64,000 nt of DNA from NCBI GenBank assembly GCA_951801245.1, contig CATOMC010000005.1, positions 1 to 64,000 of the forward strand, given 5' to 3'. The notes beneath the pieces were generated by a model. It was not told where the DNA came from and searched no databases. It saw only the letters and a list, made by a program, of their open reading frames with translations. Positions 52,353 to 62,430 of this stretch are shown here, piece after piece (positions within the stretch are counted from its first letter, which is position 1; each line of letters opens with the position of its first letter). The DNA is from an uncultured Lachnospiraceae bacterium (lineage in GTDB: Bacteria > Bacillota_A > Clostridia > Lachnospirales > Lachnospiraceae). The position numbers were made by a program, and so were the translations under genes.

Positions 52353-53504
52353 TCATGACAGTAAATAACTATACGCCATCACCACATAAATCCCCATATA
52401 GACCAGATTCGGGATACACACCGCCCCCAGCCTGATCAATACCTTAAAGTCCCGTTCCACGATCATCAGCACAAAAGCCGTCACCGCCATCAGGATAGAG
52501 ACTAAGAAAACCGCAATAGAACTGCAGATTCCAGCCGTCATATTGACACATACCAATAGAAGCCACAATCCCGTATCTGCCCGTTTTTTCCTCTTAATCC
52601 CGTCATAAATCAATAGCAGCAGCCACAACATGGCCGGGATCACCAGACTGCCTGCCACCGACTTGCCCTGCCAGGTTCTGGTCAGGAAAAAGGTCTCGTT
52701 GGTGTAGATCGACACATTGCCGAATATCTGAAACAATCCCATCACGATCATAAAGACCGGTAAATTGACATATTTGTCAGAAAACAAAAACTTTCCCATC
52801 TGAAAATATAACAGATATGTCAGAGGTATCAGCAAAAGCGGCATCACCAGATGAGACACAATCGTGGCATGGATCCCGCTTCCGGCTGCCAGGAAGCCGA
52901 TCCACATAGGAAACACCGCCAGCACATGCCGCACATCCAGCCCCGTGGAACCGCCCGTATAGGGCAGAATCCGATACATGACGCCTGCCTCCTGGGCAAG
53001 TAACGACTCCGTCACATAATAAGCGTCATCCCCGTCAAAGCTCATGCAGGCCGCCGCCTGATAAAGCTGAAAACCAAGAATCGCCCAAAATAATATCCAC
53101 TCGATCCGCTCTTCCCAGGACATCTCCCGGATACGGCATCTTATGCGGTCAAACAATGTGACATTTGTGTCATTTGTCTGATCTCCGTCCCTGCCATTCC
53201 ACGGACCAAACAGCAGGCCGGAATTGCCCTTTTTTGCATTCCGATACCACATAACGATTCCGCAGACCGCACAGAAGACCGCCAGCACCACAAACCATAT
53301 GGAAGCCTTACGAAAGTTGTTATACTTTACCCACAAAACTGCCGGAATCGTGATCAGCCCGTACAGCGCCCACATCACAAAATAACCCGCAAGCAGAGTA
53401 AATCCCAGGCTCCTTTTATTCGCCGATATGAAATTCGCCGGTATCAGCCCGATGCAAAGCGGGACGATCACCAGCCAGAACAATAAGCTGACGACTGCTG
53501 CCAT
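52353..53504 (-). CDS. Polytopic membrane protein of unknown function (possible DUF6077-like)
   Basis: The 383-residue protein has about nine or ten membrane segments and a loop with ACMSFDGDDAYYVTESLLAQEAG before GGSTGLDVRHVLAVFPMWIGFLA. The DGDDAYY loop after a first helix group resembles the acidic loop of GT-C type membrane glycosyltransferases. The ATG at 53504 has GAGGAG six bases upstream; a longer frame start at 53564 adds a charged leader. It is followed by the 253-residue membrane protein, with which it probably acts. The DUF name is from memory and should be checked. Confidence 0.7.
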   Translation of the reverse strand: MAAVVSLLFWLVIVPLCIGLIPANFISANKRSLGFTLLAGYFVMWALYGLITIPAVLWVKYNNFRKASIWFVVLAVFCAVCGIVMWYRNAKKGNSGLLFGPWNGRDGDQTNDTNVTLFDRIRCRIREMSWEERIEWILFWAILGFQLYQAAACMSFDGDDAYYVTESLLAQEAGVMYRILPYTGGSTGLDVRHVLAVFPMWIGFLAAGSGIHATIVSHLVMPLLLIPLTYLLYFQMGKFLFSDKYVNLPVFMIVMGLFQIFGNVSIYTNETFFLTRTWQGKSVAGSLVIPAMLWLLLLIYDGIKRKKRADTGLWLLLVCVNMTAGICSSIAVFLVSILMAVTAFVLMIVERDFKVLIRLGAVCIPNLVYMGIYVVMAYSYLLS

Positions 53505-53604
53505 AAAAACTCCTCTTTTCTGGTATGCCTCTCTACGATAAGAAATACCGTCTTCCGATTCCATAGAAGCGTATAAACAGACATTTCCCAGTCATAATAG
53601 TTGT

Positions 53605-53610
53605 AGTATA
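53605..53610 (-). promoter_or_regulatory. Extended -10 element for the membrane-protein operon
   Basis: TATACT on the minus strand is preceded by TG one base upstream (TGGTATACT), an extended -10 form; no good -35 is seen. It is about 100 bases before the start of the polytopic membrane protein. The 53505-53763 gap holds this element and the start region of the opposite flavoprotein gene. Confidence 0.4.
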
Positions 53611-53763
53611 CCACATTTGAGACATTTTACATAGACCAACTGTGCTATCTTTTTAAAGCGCTGTACTGTACATCCCTTCCCAAATATGGTAAACTATTTA
53701 GTATCTTTGGGTATAAGCATTGTTACCTTTTTACGCTGTACCCGCATAACTACGAGGTATCCC

Positions 53764-55320
53764 ATGAAAAAAGTATATGTGATCGGCGCAGGGCCTGCGG
53801 GACTTACGGCCGCTTACGAATTATTAAAACGCAGTAACGATTATGAAGTCACCGTCTTAGAAGAATCCGATGCCATGGGCGGCATCTCCAAGACCGTCAA
53901 TTATAAAGGCAACCGCATGGACATGGGCGGCCACCGCTTTTTCTCCAAAGTGCCGGAAGTCAATGCCTGGTGGGACCGAATGCTTCCAAGACAGGGGGCG
54001 CCCACCTATGATGATATTGTACTGCACCGCCAGATGACGCTAAATCCGGGTGGTCCGGATCCGGAGAAGGAAGACCGGGTCATGCTCCGCAGAAACCGGG
54101 TATCCCGTATCTATTTCAAACGGAGATTCTTTGACTATCCGATTTCCCTGAGACCGGAAACCTTTGTGAACATGGGACTGCTTACCACCCTGCAGGTTGG
54201 TTTCAGCTATCTTGCCTGCCTGATTCATAAGCGCAAAGAGAATTCGCTGGAAGATTTCTATATCAACCGCTTTGGTAAGAAACTCTATTCCATGTTCTTT
54301 GAAAACTACACCGAAAATCTCTGGGGACGCCATCCCAGTGAGATTGCGCCGGACTGGGGCGCACAGCGTGTCAAGGGATTATCCATCACCGCCATCCTAA
54401 AGGACATCTTCGCCAAGATGCTCCCCGGGAAGAAAAACCGGGAGGTGGAGACTTCTCTGATCGAAGAATTCAGCTATCCCAAACTCGGCCCCGGCCAGCT
54501 CTGGGATGTGACCGCAGAAGAGATTGAAAAGATGGGTGGAACCATCCTTCGCCGCTGCAAAGCCACAAAGCTTCATAAAGACGCACACAACCATATCACC
54601 ACTCTGACCTATGAAACGGAAGGACGGGAAGTGACCGTGGAGGGCGATATCTTTATCTCTTCCATGCCCGTCAAAGATCTTGTGGCAGGCATGAACGATG
54701 TGCCGAAAGCCGAGGCCGACATTGCGGCAGGGCTTCCCTACCGCGACTATATGACCGTAGGGCTTCTGCTGCCCAAGTTAAATCTTAAGAACAAGACCAA
54801 ATTAAAAACCATCGGCAATATCGTGCCGGACTGCTGGGTCTATGTGCATGACAGGACCGTCCAGTTAGGCCGCTTCCAGATTTACAATAACTGGTCTCCC
54901 TACATGATCAAAGACCTGGAACACACTGTCTGGGTGGGCCTGGAATATTTCTGTTTCGAGGGTGATAAGTACTGGAGCATGTCTGATGAGGACTTTACGA
55001 AATTTGCGGTTGACGAAATCGTGGGCATGGGCCTGATCGACTCCCCGAAGGACGTGATGGATTCCCATGTGGAGCGTGTCAAGAAAGCATACCCTGCCTA
55101 CTTTGACACCTACAAGGATATGGACAAGCTGGTGGACTACCTGAAAACTTTCGACAACCTCTACTGTGTGGGACGAAACGGCCAACACCGCTACAACAAC
55201 ATCGACCACTCTATGGTGACTTCTTTCGAGACTGTGAAGAACATTGTAAACGGTGTTTCTTCCAAAGATAATGTCTGGAATGTGAACACGGAGAAGGCGT
55301 ACCATGAAGCAAAGGCATAG
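53764..55320 (+). CDS. FAD-dependent oxidoreductase, amine-oxidase/UDP-galactopyranose-mutase-like
   Basis: The 518-residue protein begins with a FAD/NAD fold ([20 protein letters not shown]) and [25 protein letters not shown], as in protoporphyrinogen oxidase and UDP-galactopyranose-mutase relatives. NPYTENLW-like [15 protein letters not shown] and the end [17 protein letters not shown] with the second FAD contact are typical of a family found in surface-polysaccharide clusters. The reaction is not known from sequence; a sugar-nucleotide rearrangement or a polyprenyl-linked sugar step is plausible. The ATG at 53764 has GAGG seven bases upstream. It is the only plus-strand gene between 47.7 and 64 kb. 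Confidence 0.85.
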   Translation: MKKVYVIGAGPAGLTAAYELLKRSNDYEVTVLEESDAMGGISKTVNYKGNRMDMGGHRFFSKVPEVNAWWDRMLPRQGAPTYDDIVLHRQMTLNPGGPDPEKEDRVMLRRNRVSRIYFKRRFFDYPISLRPETFVNMGLLTTLQVGFSYLACLIHKRKENSLEDFYINRFGKKLYSMFFENYTENLWGRHPSEIAPDWGAQRVKGLSITAILKDIFAKMLPGKKNREVETSLIEEFSYPKLGPGQLWDVTAEEIEKMGGTILRRCKATKLHKDAHNHITTLTYETEGREVTVEGDIFISSMPVKDLVAGMNDVPKAEADIAAGLPYRDYMTVGLLLPKLNLKNKTKLKTIGNIVPDCWVYVHDRTVQLGRFQIYNNWSPYMIKDLEHTVWVGLEYFCFEGDKYWSMSDEDFTKFAVDEIVGMGLIDSPKDVMDSHVERVKKAYPAYFDTYKDMDKLVDYLKTFDNLYCVGRNGQHRYNNIDHSMVTSFETVKNIVNGVSSKDNVWNVNTEKAYHEAKA

Positions 55321-55323
55321 CAC

Positions 55324-55367
55324 AAACCGGTTTATTGGATTATGTACCAGTAAACCGGTTTCTTTTT
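55324..55367 (+). terminator. Intrinsic terminator between convergent genes
   Basis: AAACCGGTTTA (55324-55334) and TAAACCGGTTT (55351-55361) form an 11-bp stem; CTTTTTG follows. It ends the flavoprotein transcript, four bases after its stop, and separates it from the convergent ABC operon. Confidence 0.85.
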
Positions 55368-55371
55368 GTCC

Positions 55372-56502
55372 TCATACTCTATTCCTCCACCACCCCGCCG
55401 CCAAACACAAAACTGACACTACTGTCGTATAAAGAACCATCCCATACAAATACTTTACACTATGAATGGACAGCAAATAATAATAAGGCGGCAGTAAATA
55501 TTTCACCGCACGAAATCCCCGCAGATTCAAAAATACCGGGCAAAGCACCAGCATGACCGCCGTCAGAATCAGCATACAGCTTCCCAGACGCTGCGGCGTG
55601 CCGCACAATACTCTGATCAGGTTGCTAAATGCCAGCGTTGCACAGACAAACAGCACACAGCTTAGCAGTTCCCTGCGCCATACGGTAAACACGCCTGCCA
55701 GCTTACAAGCCGCAATCAATACCACCGCCGCATCTGAGAGGAATACCGCACCTACTAAAAATGCCGCGGGAAGCCTGCGCCCCACCGGTGTTCTTGCATA
55801 GACCCCCTGCGCTTCATCCTGCATGAAATAAAGGCAGGCCGTAAGGCCGCAAAGTACCAGCCAGATGGACAACATCCCCCGCAGGGGCGCCTGCAGATAA
55901 TTGAAATCCTCTTCTGTATCCTCTCCGCCGTCCAGATAGGCCATCCTAAAAAGGCTTCCTTCCACCAGCGTCCGTTCATAAGCCCGGCGTATCTCTTCCT
56001 CACGAAGCCCTTCCAGGCCAAGGTCTGTACGGACATACGATTCGTAGACCGCATAAGAAAAGGCCGGATACAAAGCCGCCCCCAGAATTTCCCGGGAAAG
56101 GAGCAAAGAAACACTCTCCTTGCGCTCCACCACTTTGACCACCGGACGGATGCGCTTTTTAGAGGCCGCCTTCTGCAGGCTGTCCGACAGATTTTGCTCA
56201 AAAATCCACGCTGTGTCCGCCTCATCCGACATCACCATCTGACGGGCTTCTTCCGCATTGTCACAAAGGCTGTAGCGCAAAAGGCCATCATCGTTCATGA
56301 GTCTATGTGCCACCTGGGCAGCCAGTTCGTCAGTGGGATCCGGAAGGCACAGTACGACCCTGGCGATACCGCTCTCCTGCCCCGCCAACAGTCTGATACT
56401 GCCTATAAGGAACGGCACAAGACACAGGATCAGCAGGAAGCTGTACTTCTTAAACAACCGCTTATTCAACAGATAATATCTGATCACGATCCGTCTTATC
56501 AT
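55372..56502 (-). CDS. ABC-2 type transporter permease
   Basis: The 376-residue protein has an N-terminal membrane segment (about 21-41), a large extracytoplasmic part (about 45-210) and five or six C-terminal segments. This is the ABC2_membrane_3 layout. The ATG at 56502 has GGAGGGG eight bases upstream and starts just after the stop of the partner permease, so the two are coupled. With the ATPase and the second permease it forms a heteromeric export complex. The substrate is unknown. Confidence 0.85.
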   Translation of the reverse strand: MIRRIVIRYYLLNKRLFKKYSFLLILCLVPFLIGSIRLLAGQESGIARVVLCLPDPTDELAAQVAHRLMNDDGLLRYSLCDNAEEARQMVMSDEADTAWIFEQNLSDSLQKAASKKRIRPVVKVVERKESVSLLLSREILGAALYPAFSYAVYESYVRTDLGLEGLREEEIRRAYERTLVEGSLFRMAYLDGGEDTEEDFNYLQAPLRGMLSIWLVLCGLTACLYFMQDEAQGVYARTPVGRRLPAAFLVGAVFLSDAAVVLIAACKLAGVFTVWRRELLSCVLFVCATLAFSNLIRVLCGTPQRLGSCMLILTAVMLVLCPVFLNLRGFRAVKYLLPPYYYLLSIHSVKYLYGMVLYTTVVSVLCLAAGWWRNRV

Positions 56503-56506
56503 CCGA

Positions 56507-57748
56507 TTATCCCCTCCGTATCCTGTCACTTCTGACCATCACAGCCAACAGCAAAAATACCACCAGATAAAGCAATACGTCTAACCCTGCCGCCGCAGTG
56601 CCTTCCTGTGCCACGATACCGTCCACATACCGCAGGGCGGCCCCGGCAGGCAGTACGTTCCCGATCCGCTGCATGGTTTCCGGAAAGAATGCCGCCGGAT
56701 AGAAAAATCCCGACAGGTATCCCATCCCCATCCCGCAAAGAAACTGTAACAAGATGCCGCTCACGCTGCCCGTCACCAGTTCATACAGTAAAAACTGCAG
56801 TGCCGCAAACATGGCGATCACCGGCAATAGTGAAACCAGAAATCCTTTTAACGGTTCCGCCCCCAGTCCTTCCCACTCCGGAATGGTAAACAATTCCCTC
56901 TCCATCACCACAAAAAGCGGCGCAAAGAGCAGCAGCGCACATGCCGCCAACAGACAGAAATAAGCCAGATACTCCCCAAAAATCTGACCTGCGGCTCCCA
57001 CACCTCTGGATTTCATAAATCTGGGCATATCGGCTTTTTGATGCGCAAAAAGTGCACTATTGTTGATACCGGACAACAGCAGTAACAGAAGCAGGATACT
57101 GCAAAAATAGTATCCCTCCACGGACAGACCGTTGGCGATGCCAAGTACCTCCACATCATACAGTCCGCTCCTATTGATCACCAGTTCAATCAATAGAAGA
57201 TTTAAGGCATTGGTGGCTTCCCAGAATCCTTCTTTCATTCCCTGTTCTATCATAAGCGACTGCATGCCAAAGACTGCGCTCTGTGAGCAGGTCACCAGCG
57301 TGGAAGCCACATCTACAATCTGTCCCATCACCATGGCACCGATGCCTTTGGGTCCCTCGGCGGCAATATAGGAAATGGGCTTATCATTCGCCCCGCTCTC
57401 GATCGCTTCCATCATGCCATCCGGCACCTGCACGATCGCATAGAGTTCCTCTTTCTCAAAGGCTTCCCTGGCCTCTTCCTCTGTCATGGTAACAAGTTCG
57501 ATCATAAAGCGGGAATCGTCCAGAGACTGTATGGCTGTGACACCAAAGCCCAGATAAGAATCTGTCATATCCCCCACCAGACCGATCCGGTACTTCTGAG
57601 CGTCCTGCGTCAGAATCCCGTCACGTATAAACACGACCGCCAGAGTACCCACGCACAGACAGACCAGAAGATTGGCCGTCAACTGTCTGGGAAAAGTCCT
57701 CATCATCCGTTTTAATTGGATACAAAAATACATAATACTCCTGCTCAT
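56507..57748 (-). CDS. ABC-2 type transporter permease (YhgE/NatB-like layout)
   Basis: The 413-residue protein has one N-terminal membrane segment (about 22-42), an extracytoplasmic domain with VQVPDGMMEAIESG (the typical 'IPxGFs' site of this family) and six C-terminal segments including YYFCSILLLLLLLSG. The ATG at 57748 touches the TAA stop of the ATPase gene; the ATG at 57733 with AGGAG is an alternative start. It is a partner of the following permease. Confidence 0.85.
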   Translation of the reverse strand: MSRSIMYFCIQLKRMMRTFPRQLTANLLVCLCVGTLAVVFIRDGILTQDAQKYRIGLVGDMTDSYLGFGVTAIQSLDDSRFMIELVTMTEEEAREAFEKEELYAIVQVPDGMMEAIESGANDKPISYIAAEGPKGIGAMVMGQIVDVASTLVTCSQSAVFGMQSLMIEQGMKEGFWEATNALNLLLIELVINRSGLYDVEVLGIANGLSVEGYYFCSILLLLLLLSGINNSALFAHQKADMPRFMKSRGVGAAGQIFGEYLAYFCLLAACALLLFAPLFVVMERELFTIPEWEGLGAEPLKGFLVSLLPVIAMFAALQFLLYELVTGSVSGILLQFLCGMGMGYLSGFFYPAAFFPETMQRIGNVLPAGAALRYVDGIVAQEGTAAAGLDVLLYLVVFLLLAVMVRSDRIRRG

Positions 57749-58417
57749 TTATAACCTGCCTGCCAGATGATGCAGATCCCCATCGTACTGATACGCTTCC
57801 AGGACACCTGCCTTTAAAATATAACACTTGTCACACAGTTCCAGTTCCTGCATATCGTGGGTGGCCAGAAATACGATGCCGCCCTCTTTCTTATACCGTT
57901 CCAGGTAACGGTATATTTTCTCCTTACAGACCAGATCAAGCGCCGCCGATGGTTCATCCAGCACCAGAATCCTGGGCCTTGCCACCACCGCGCAGGCTAT
58001 CGAGAGACGTTTCTTCATGCCGCCGGACATCTTGTGCACCGGTGTTTTCAGGAAACTGTCGATTCCCAGCATGGCTAGCGCTCCCTGCGCTAATTCTCTG
58101 CGGAGGGTAGCCGCATCATACCACATGCGCAGATTGTCCCACGCATTCAGCTCTTCCATCAGCGGATTCCCTTGGGGAACATAACCGAGCACCGCTGGAA
58201 TCTTCTTACTGTTTCGCAATAAATCCTCCCCCTGATAGAAAAAGCTTCCGCCGTCTGCCTTCTGGACCCCTGCAAGAATCGACAACAGCGTTGATTTTCC
58301 ACTGCCGTTGCCGCCCAGAATGCCTACGCAGCTTCCCTCCCCCGTGGAAAGTGATATGTCCGCAAGCACTTTATGTTTCTTATAAGATTTCCGTATCCCT
58401 GCCAGTTCCAGTTCCAT
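57749..58417 (-). CDS. ABC transporter ATPase
   Basis: The 222-residue ATPase has Walker A GGNGSGKST, Q-loop YVPQGNPL, signature MSGGMKKRLSIA, Walker B ILVLDEPSAALD and switch His FLATHD. The ATG at 58417 is chosen because GGAGG lies 13 bases upstream; a TTG at 58429 is too close to it. The gene is fused by position to two ABC-2 permeases and preceded by a zinc-ribbon membrane protein, all in one minus-strand operon. Confidence 0.93.
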   Translation of the reverse strand: MELELAGIRKSYKKHKVLADISLSTGEGSCVGILGGNGSGKSTLLSILAGVQKADGGSFFYQGEDLLRNSKKIPAVLGYVPQGNPLMEELNAWDNLRMWYDAATLRRELAQGALAMLGIDSFLKTPVHKMSGGMKKRLSIACAVVARPRILVLDEPSAALDLVCKEKIYRYLERYKKEGGIVFLATHDMQELELCDKCYILKAGVLEAYQYDGDLHHLAGRL

Positions 58418-58442
58418 ACAGACGTGCAATCCTCCATGCCCA

Positions 58443-60230
58443 TTAGTAATAATACATCATTCTGATCAGCGTTTCCTTGTCCATCTTGTCAAACACATCC
58501 AAAGCATCCGTAAACTCCGAGGGCACTCCGGCCTGCTTCAAAGAATCTGACAGTTCTGTCATATGCAAGTACTTACTCCACTCAATCAGCTCCTCTTCCC
58601 CTGTCACGATCACCACATTCGTCCCCGGATCAGCCCCCTGATACCCCTCATGTCTCTCATAGGACACGGAAATATCTACAAAGTCCCTGTCTCTCATAGA
58701 CAAACGCATATCGCATTTGCCCGAATCCTCCTCCGTCACAAAATCCATGGCCAGTTCCATCCCCTGTATGATGGACAGCCCCGGTGAATACTCCATCTGC
58801 TCTTCCACATCCTCCGTCAGCCCCAGAATCATGTGGCCGCTTAACATGCCCTTTTTCATTTCTGCCGTGTGCAGATCCTGCAGCCTGATATTCAGAAACG
58901 GCATATTACAGTATGCCAGAATGAACTTGCCGTCTATCCTGTCATCGTCCCGCATGCCGGTACCTGTCAGGTACCATGACTCATCATAGTCTGGATCCTC
59001 ATAATAGAAATCCTCATAAGATAACTCATACCCGAACTGTTTCCCCTTTTCGGGCATCAGCCTGCTGAGGGTCACATTGTCCGTCTCCATGATTCTGCCC
59101 ACAATCTTGCCCTTACGATCCACATAGACCTTCATCCGGAAAGTCTCATCGTCAGAAACCGCAAGTTCTCCGGAAGATACAAGTCCCTCAATCTTCTCAG
59201 CAGTCCTCTTCCGGAACTGCTCATAGGCCTCTTCCGGACTCCTGTCCTCCAGTTCCAGTTCTTCCATAAAATCCTCATTGGCCGCCGCTTCCTTGATAAT
59301 TCTCTCTATATCCTCGTCCGTCTGCATCAGACGTAATATTTCGATTGCCGCGTTCCGAAAGGTATTTGCATCCGCCGTCACAGTGAGCACCGTACATTTC
59401 TGCTCTATGTCCTCAACTGAAAGAATCCCCTTTTGCCTGCTCACATCATCCATGCAAGTAACCACAGTCATCAGATAGCGGCCAAGCAGCTCCTCCAGTT
59501 CCTTCTGATCAGGGCAGACTGCCGCCAGCATCTCATACGTTTCCCAGATCTCATCTACATCATCATAACCGCTGTCGGGAACTGCCACACCCAGATACCG
59601 TTCGTTGATCTTCGGCACCTGAACATAGACCGCCTTATCCTCCAGATCATAAACCATGTTGCCCGTCACAATATCCACGCCGTTAAGTACGACCCCCAGT
59701 TCCATCGCCAGGGCTTCCCTCTTCATGGAAGACACCATCGTATACGACATGCTCTCAAGCCATGACAGATCCACTCCCGCAAGCCCTGCCAGATTCATCA
59801 GTTCCCGGCTGCCTTCTCCCAGTGTGATATCTACCCTAGCGCTGACACTCCTGTCAGAAATATCCAGATTGTCCAGGAAATACCGCCCATACAATTCCCC
59901 CACATTGGCAGTTAAAGCTTCCACACTCTTCTTTTCCACATAGTGATAATAATCTTCCGGACTGGAGAATGTCCTGCGTATGCAATGACTCAACACCTCC
60001 CAGTTCAGAAACACAACCACTAGCGCGATCACAAGAATGACAGCCGCCCCTGCAGTCAACTGCCATTTATGGCCGGTGACAAACTTCCGAAAGCCGCCCG
60101 CCTGTGCGGCATCCGGCATCCCTGCCTGATTCTGTTCCACGCCTGCCGCACCTGTCCCCACAGGCTCACCGCACACCGGACAAAAGCTTTCACCATCGTT
60201 CACATGACTTCCACACTTTTGACATACCAT
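58443..60230 (-). CDS. Zinc-ribbon membrane protein with large extracytoplasmic domain
   Basis: The 595-residue protein starts with a zinc ribbon (CQKCGSHVNDGESFCPVCG), then a linker and one membrane segment (about 57-75). About 520 residues on the outer side follow, rich in acidic residues, with no catalytic motif I recognise. The outer domain looks like a lipoprotein-type mixed alpha/beta fold with VDITLGEG, VYVDRKGKIVGRI and MRLSMRDRDFVDISVSYE repeats of beta strands. The operon with an ABC-2 transporter suggests a sensor or accessory subunit. The start has GGGGAG upstream. It ends 25 bases before the ATPase start. Confidence 0.8.
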   Translation of the reverse strand: MVCQKCGSHVNDGESFCPVCGEPVGTGAAGVEQNQAGMPDAAQAGGFRKFVTGHKWQLTAGAAVILVIALVVVFLNWEVLSHCIRRTFSSPEDYYHYVEKKSVEALTANVGELYGRYFLDNLDISDRSVSARVDITLGEGSRELMNLAGLAGVDLSWLESMSYTMVSSMKREALAMELGVVLNGVDIVTGNMVYDLEDKAVYVQVPKINERYLGVAVPDSGYDDVDEIWETYEMLAAVCPDQKELEELLGRYLMTVVTCMDDVSRQKGILSVEDIEQKCTVLTVTADANTFRNAAIEILRLMQTDEDIERIIKEAAANEDFMEELELEDRSPEEAYEQFRKRTAEKIEGLVSSGELAVSDDETFRMKVYVDRKGKIVGRIMETDNVTLSRLMPEKGKQFGYELSYEDFYYEDPDYDESWYLTGTGMRDDDRIDGKFILAYCNMPFLNIRLQDLHTAEMKKGMLSGHMILGLTEDVEEQMEYSPGLSIIQGMELAMDFVTEEDSGKCDMRLSMRDRDFVDISVSYERHEGYQGADPGTNVVIVTGEEELIEWSKYLHMTELSDSLKQAGVPSEFTDALDVFDKMDKETLIRMMYYY

Positions 60231-60272
60231 TTCCGTCTCCCCTTCCCCTCAATACCTTCCCTTTATCACCAT

Positions 60273-62429
60273 TTATTCCGCCTTCCTGCGGTACAACTGT
60301 ACACTTTCTCCTTCCAGCTTCCAGTCCAGAAGCTGGTCATACTGATATAATCCCCATTCCATAAGGGATGGATATATTTCTGCGTGATCCACCACCACGA
60401 AATCCGCAGTTCCCTCGTGAATATAGCGATCCTGCTCCTCATTGATCTCCGTGACATGCTTACTGATATTGGGGGCAAAATAATACCGGGCGGCAGGCCT
60501 GACATTCTCAAAGGTCATCATCTGTACCCTGTGGTTGCGGTACATAAGAACCGTCTTATCCTGTCCCTTTGCGTCATGCTCCATCTCTTTCTCGCACACA
60601 TCACACAAGGTAAAATTCTCGGAAAAAACAGCCGCTTCCCTATAATTTTGGTTAAACACAAACAACAGACACAGGCATGGCACCGCCAGCGCAAAACCTG
60701 CCCACTCCTGCACCTTCCCTTTCCCGATCCTGTCCACCAGCACACTGGCTGACACCGTCACTCCCAATACCGCAAAGACCGCCACAAGACAATAATAATA
60801 CAGAAACGCATAGCTGATATAAGTGCTGCCTATAAGCACCGCGAAAGCCATTAACAGACCAATCCTGCCAATAACAGCCTTCATATACCGGGCAGACAAC
60901 ACAAAGCCCAGAAGCCCCAGAACCACCAACAGCGTTGTGCCCGGATTATCCTTCACCGCAATCAGCACATTCTGCCCGAACACGGCAAGCATCTCCCCTG
61001 TCGTCTTAACGTCCGCATACGCAAGATTCGCGTCAAAATAACCGTTTTTCAGATAACCGATGGAATCTGCCAGGATAAACCAGCCAACCACCAGTACGCT
61101 CACTCCGATAAATCCCCCCGCAAGCGCCGCCATATCTTTGAGAATATTTTGACGTTTTGTCAACTTATACAAAACCATCATGCCCAGCAGGACAAAGAGA
61201 CACACCGTCATGTTAAATTTCATCCAGAAAGAAAGTCCGGAAAGAATCCCCGCCCCCGTCATCCACCATACACTACGCTCTTTTCCGCCAGAAAAATAGG
61301 CAAGATATCCATACAGCACGGCCATGTAGATCACCATGGTAAATTCTTCACAGGATGCGCCATATCCCAGAAAACCGCCGTCCAAAAGAATCACCATGGA
61401 AAGGACGGACAATACCAGGGCCGCTCCTTCGTCAAAGTACAGCCTGTATATTTTGTGGGCAAAATAAAGAACACCGGAAAAACATAAACTCTCAAGAAGG
61501 TAAACCCCATAGAAACAATCAGGTACCAGCAGATGTCCCAGTGCGAACAGGAAAAACACCACCGGCCCCTTGTGATCGAACATATCCCGATAAGGCACAT
61601 ACCCCTGCGTGATGCCCCTGCCTATGGAATAGTAAATGCTCACATCGTCCCATGGATTACGGGCATAGAAGGACGATGACTCCGAGGCAAAATAAAGCGC
61701 AGTCAGAGAAAGTGCCAGAAAAAACACATACCGGACAATGCTGCGCCGCGAAATACCCGCTTTCCTTTCCGCCCAGAGCAGAAGTGACATTGCTGTCATA
61801 ATCAAAACAGACACCCGCACGGGCGCCTTACAAAAGACAGAATAAAGCGGCAAAAAAGCTACACTTATACATATCAGGAGGTAAATTCCTTCGGAATTTA
61901 CCTCCCGAGATCCGCTTCGCGGACTCGAATGCGCACCACAATCTTCTCTACCCTTTAGTGGGTAAATTCCTTCGGAATTAACCTCGTAATAAAGGAACAG
62001 GACCACGAGCAGATATATCACCAGATAAGCGGCGGTCTGTCCGGTGGGCAGTACCCTGGTGATCCACAACGTATCAATCTGCGGCAGTTCCTCTCCCGTC
62101 CCCGTAAGAAGCACTGCCCTGATGCTGTTATTACGGATATTAGAAGGCAGTTTTGTCTCAAATACCGCGCCTGTGCCTGCCTTTACGCCCGCACTCGCAA
62201 GAACGCGCTCCTGCCCATTGACCTCATAATAAATACGACAGCTATCCGCTGCAGCTTCCTGCGTGACGACTGTAATCTGATACCGTCCCCTATCCAGACT
62301 GAAAAAGTCAGCCGGCCCACAGGCATAAAAAGTCCTGTCGTAACGCCGCGCCCCATAGAAACCCAGGATCACGAGCAGGAACAACAAGACGATTATGCCG
62401 CAAACAACTCGCTCTTTTTTCTCTTTCAT
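60273..62429 (-). CDS. GT-C membrane glycosyltransferase-like protein (family 39 type)
   Basis: The 718-residue protein has an extracytoplasmic beta domain after the first helix (about 30-125, FFSLDRGRYQITVVTQEAA), then about 12 membrane segments and a soluble tail. The catalytic-type loops are ARNPWDDVSIYYSIGRG and RDMFDHKGPVVFFLF, as in GT39/ArnT-like enzymes that use polyprenyl-linked sugars. A stretch of about 40 residues (about 148-190) is a foreign-looking insertion built from three hairpin repeats. The gene begins one base after the stop of the SGNH gene upstream, so translation is coupled. The sugar and acceptor are unknown. Confidence 0.8.
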   Translation of the reverse strand: MKEKKERVVCGIIVLLFLLVILGFYGARRYDRTFYACGPADFFSLDRGRYQITVVTQEAAADSCRIYYEVNGQERVLASAGVKAGTGAVFETKLPSNIRNNSIRAVLLTGTGEELPQIDTLWITRVLPTGQTAAYLVIYLLVVLFLYYEVNSEGIYPLKGREDCGAHSSPRSGSREVNSEGIYLLICISVAFLPLYSVFCKAPVRVSVLIMTAMSLLLWAERKAGISRRSIVRYVFFLALSLTALYFASESSSFYARNPWDDVSIYYSIGRGITQGYVPYRDMFDHKGPVVFFLFALGHLLVPDCFYGVYLLESLCFSGVLYFAHKIYRLYFDEGAALVLSVLSMVILLDGGFLGYGASCEEFTMVIYMAVLYGYLAYFSGGKERSVWWMTGAGILSGLSFWMKFNMTVCLFVLLGMMVLYKLTKRQNILKDMAALAGGFIGVSVLVVGWFILADSIGYLKNGYFDANLAYADVKTTGEMLAVFGQNVLIAVKDNPGTTLLVVLGLLGFVLSARYMKAVIGRIGLLMAFAVLIGSTYISYAFLYYYCLVAVFAVLGVTVSASVLVDRIGKGKVQEWAGFALAVPCLCLLFVFNQNYREAAVFSENFTLCDVCEKEMEHDAKGQDKTVLMYRNHRVQMMTFENVRPAARYYFAPNISKHVTEINEEQDRYIHEGTADFVVVDHAEIYPSLMEWGLYQYDQLLDWKLEGESVQLYRRKAE
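61877..61985. repeat. Three-hairpin repeat element inserted in frame
   Basis: Three stem-loops, all with TTC loops, lie within 110 bases: one at 61877-61905 (13-bp arms), one at about 61905-61927 (CGAG, TCCGC stem with one bulge) and one at 61961-61983 (10-bp arms with one mismatch). The first and third share GGTAAATTCCTTCGGAATT, so the protein contains a duplicated EVNSEGIY. This is typical of small palindromic mobile repeats. Confidence 0.7.
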
Positions 62430-62430
62430 A

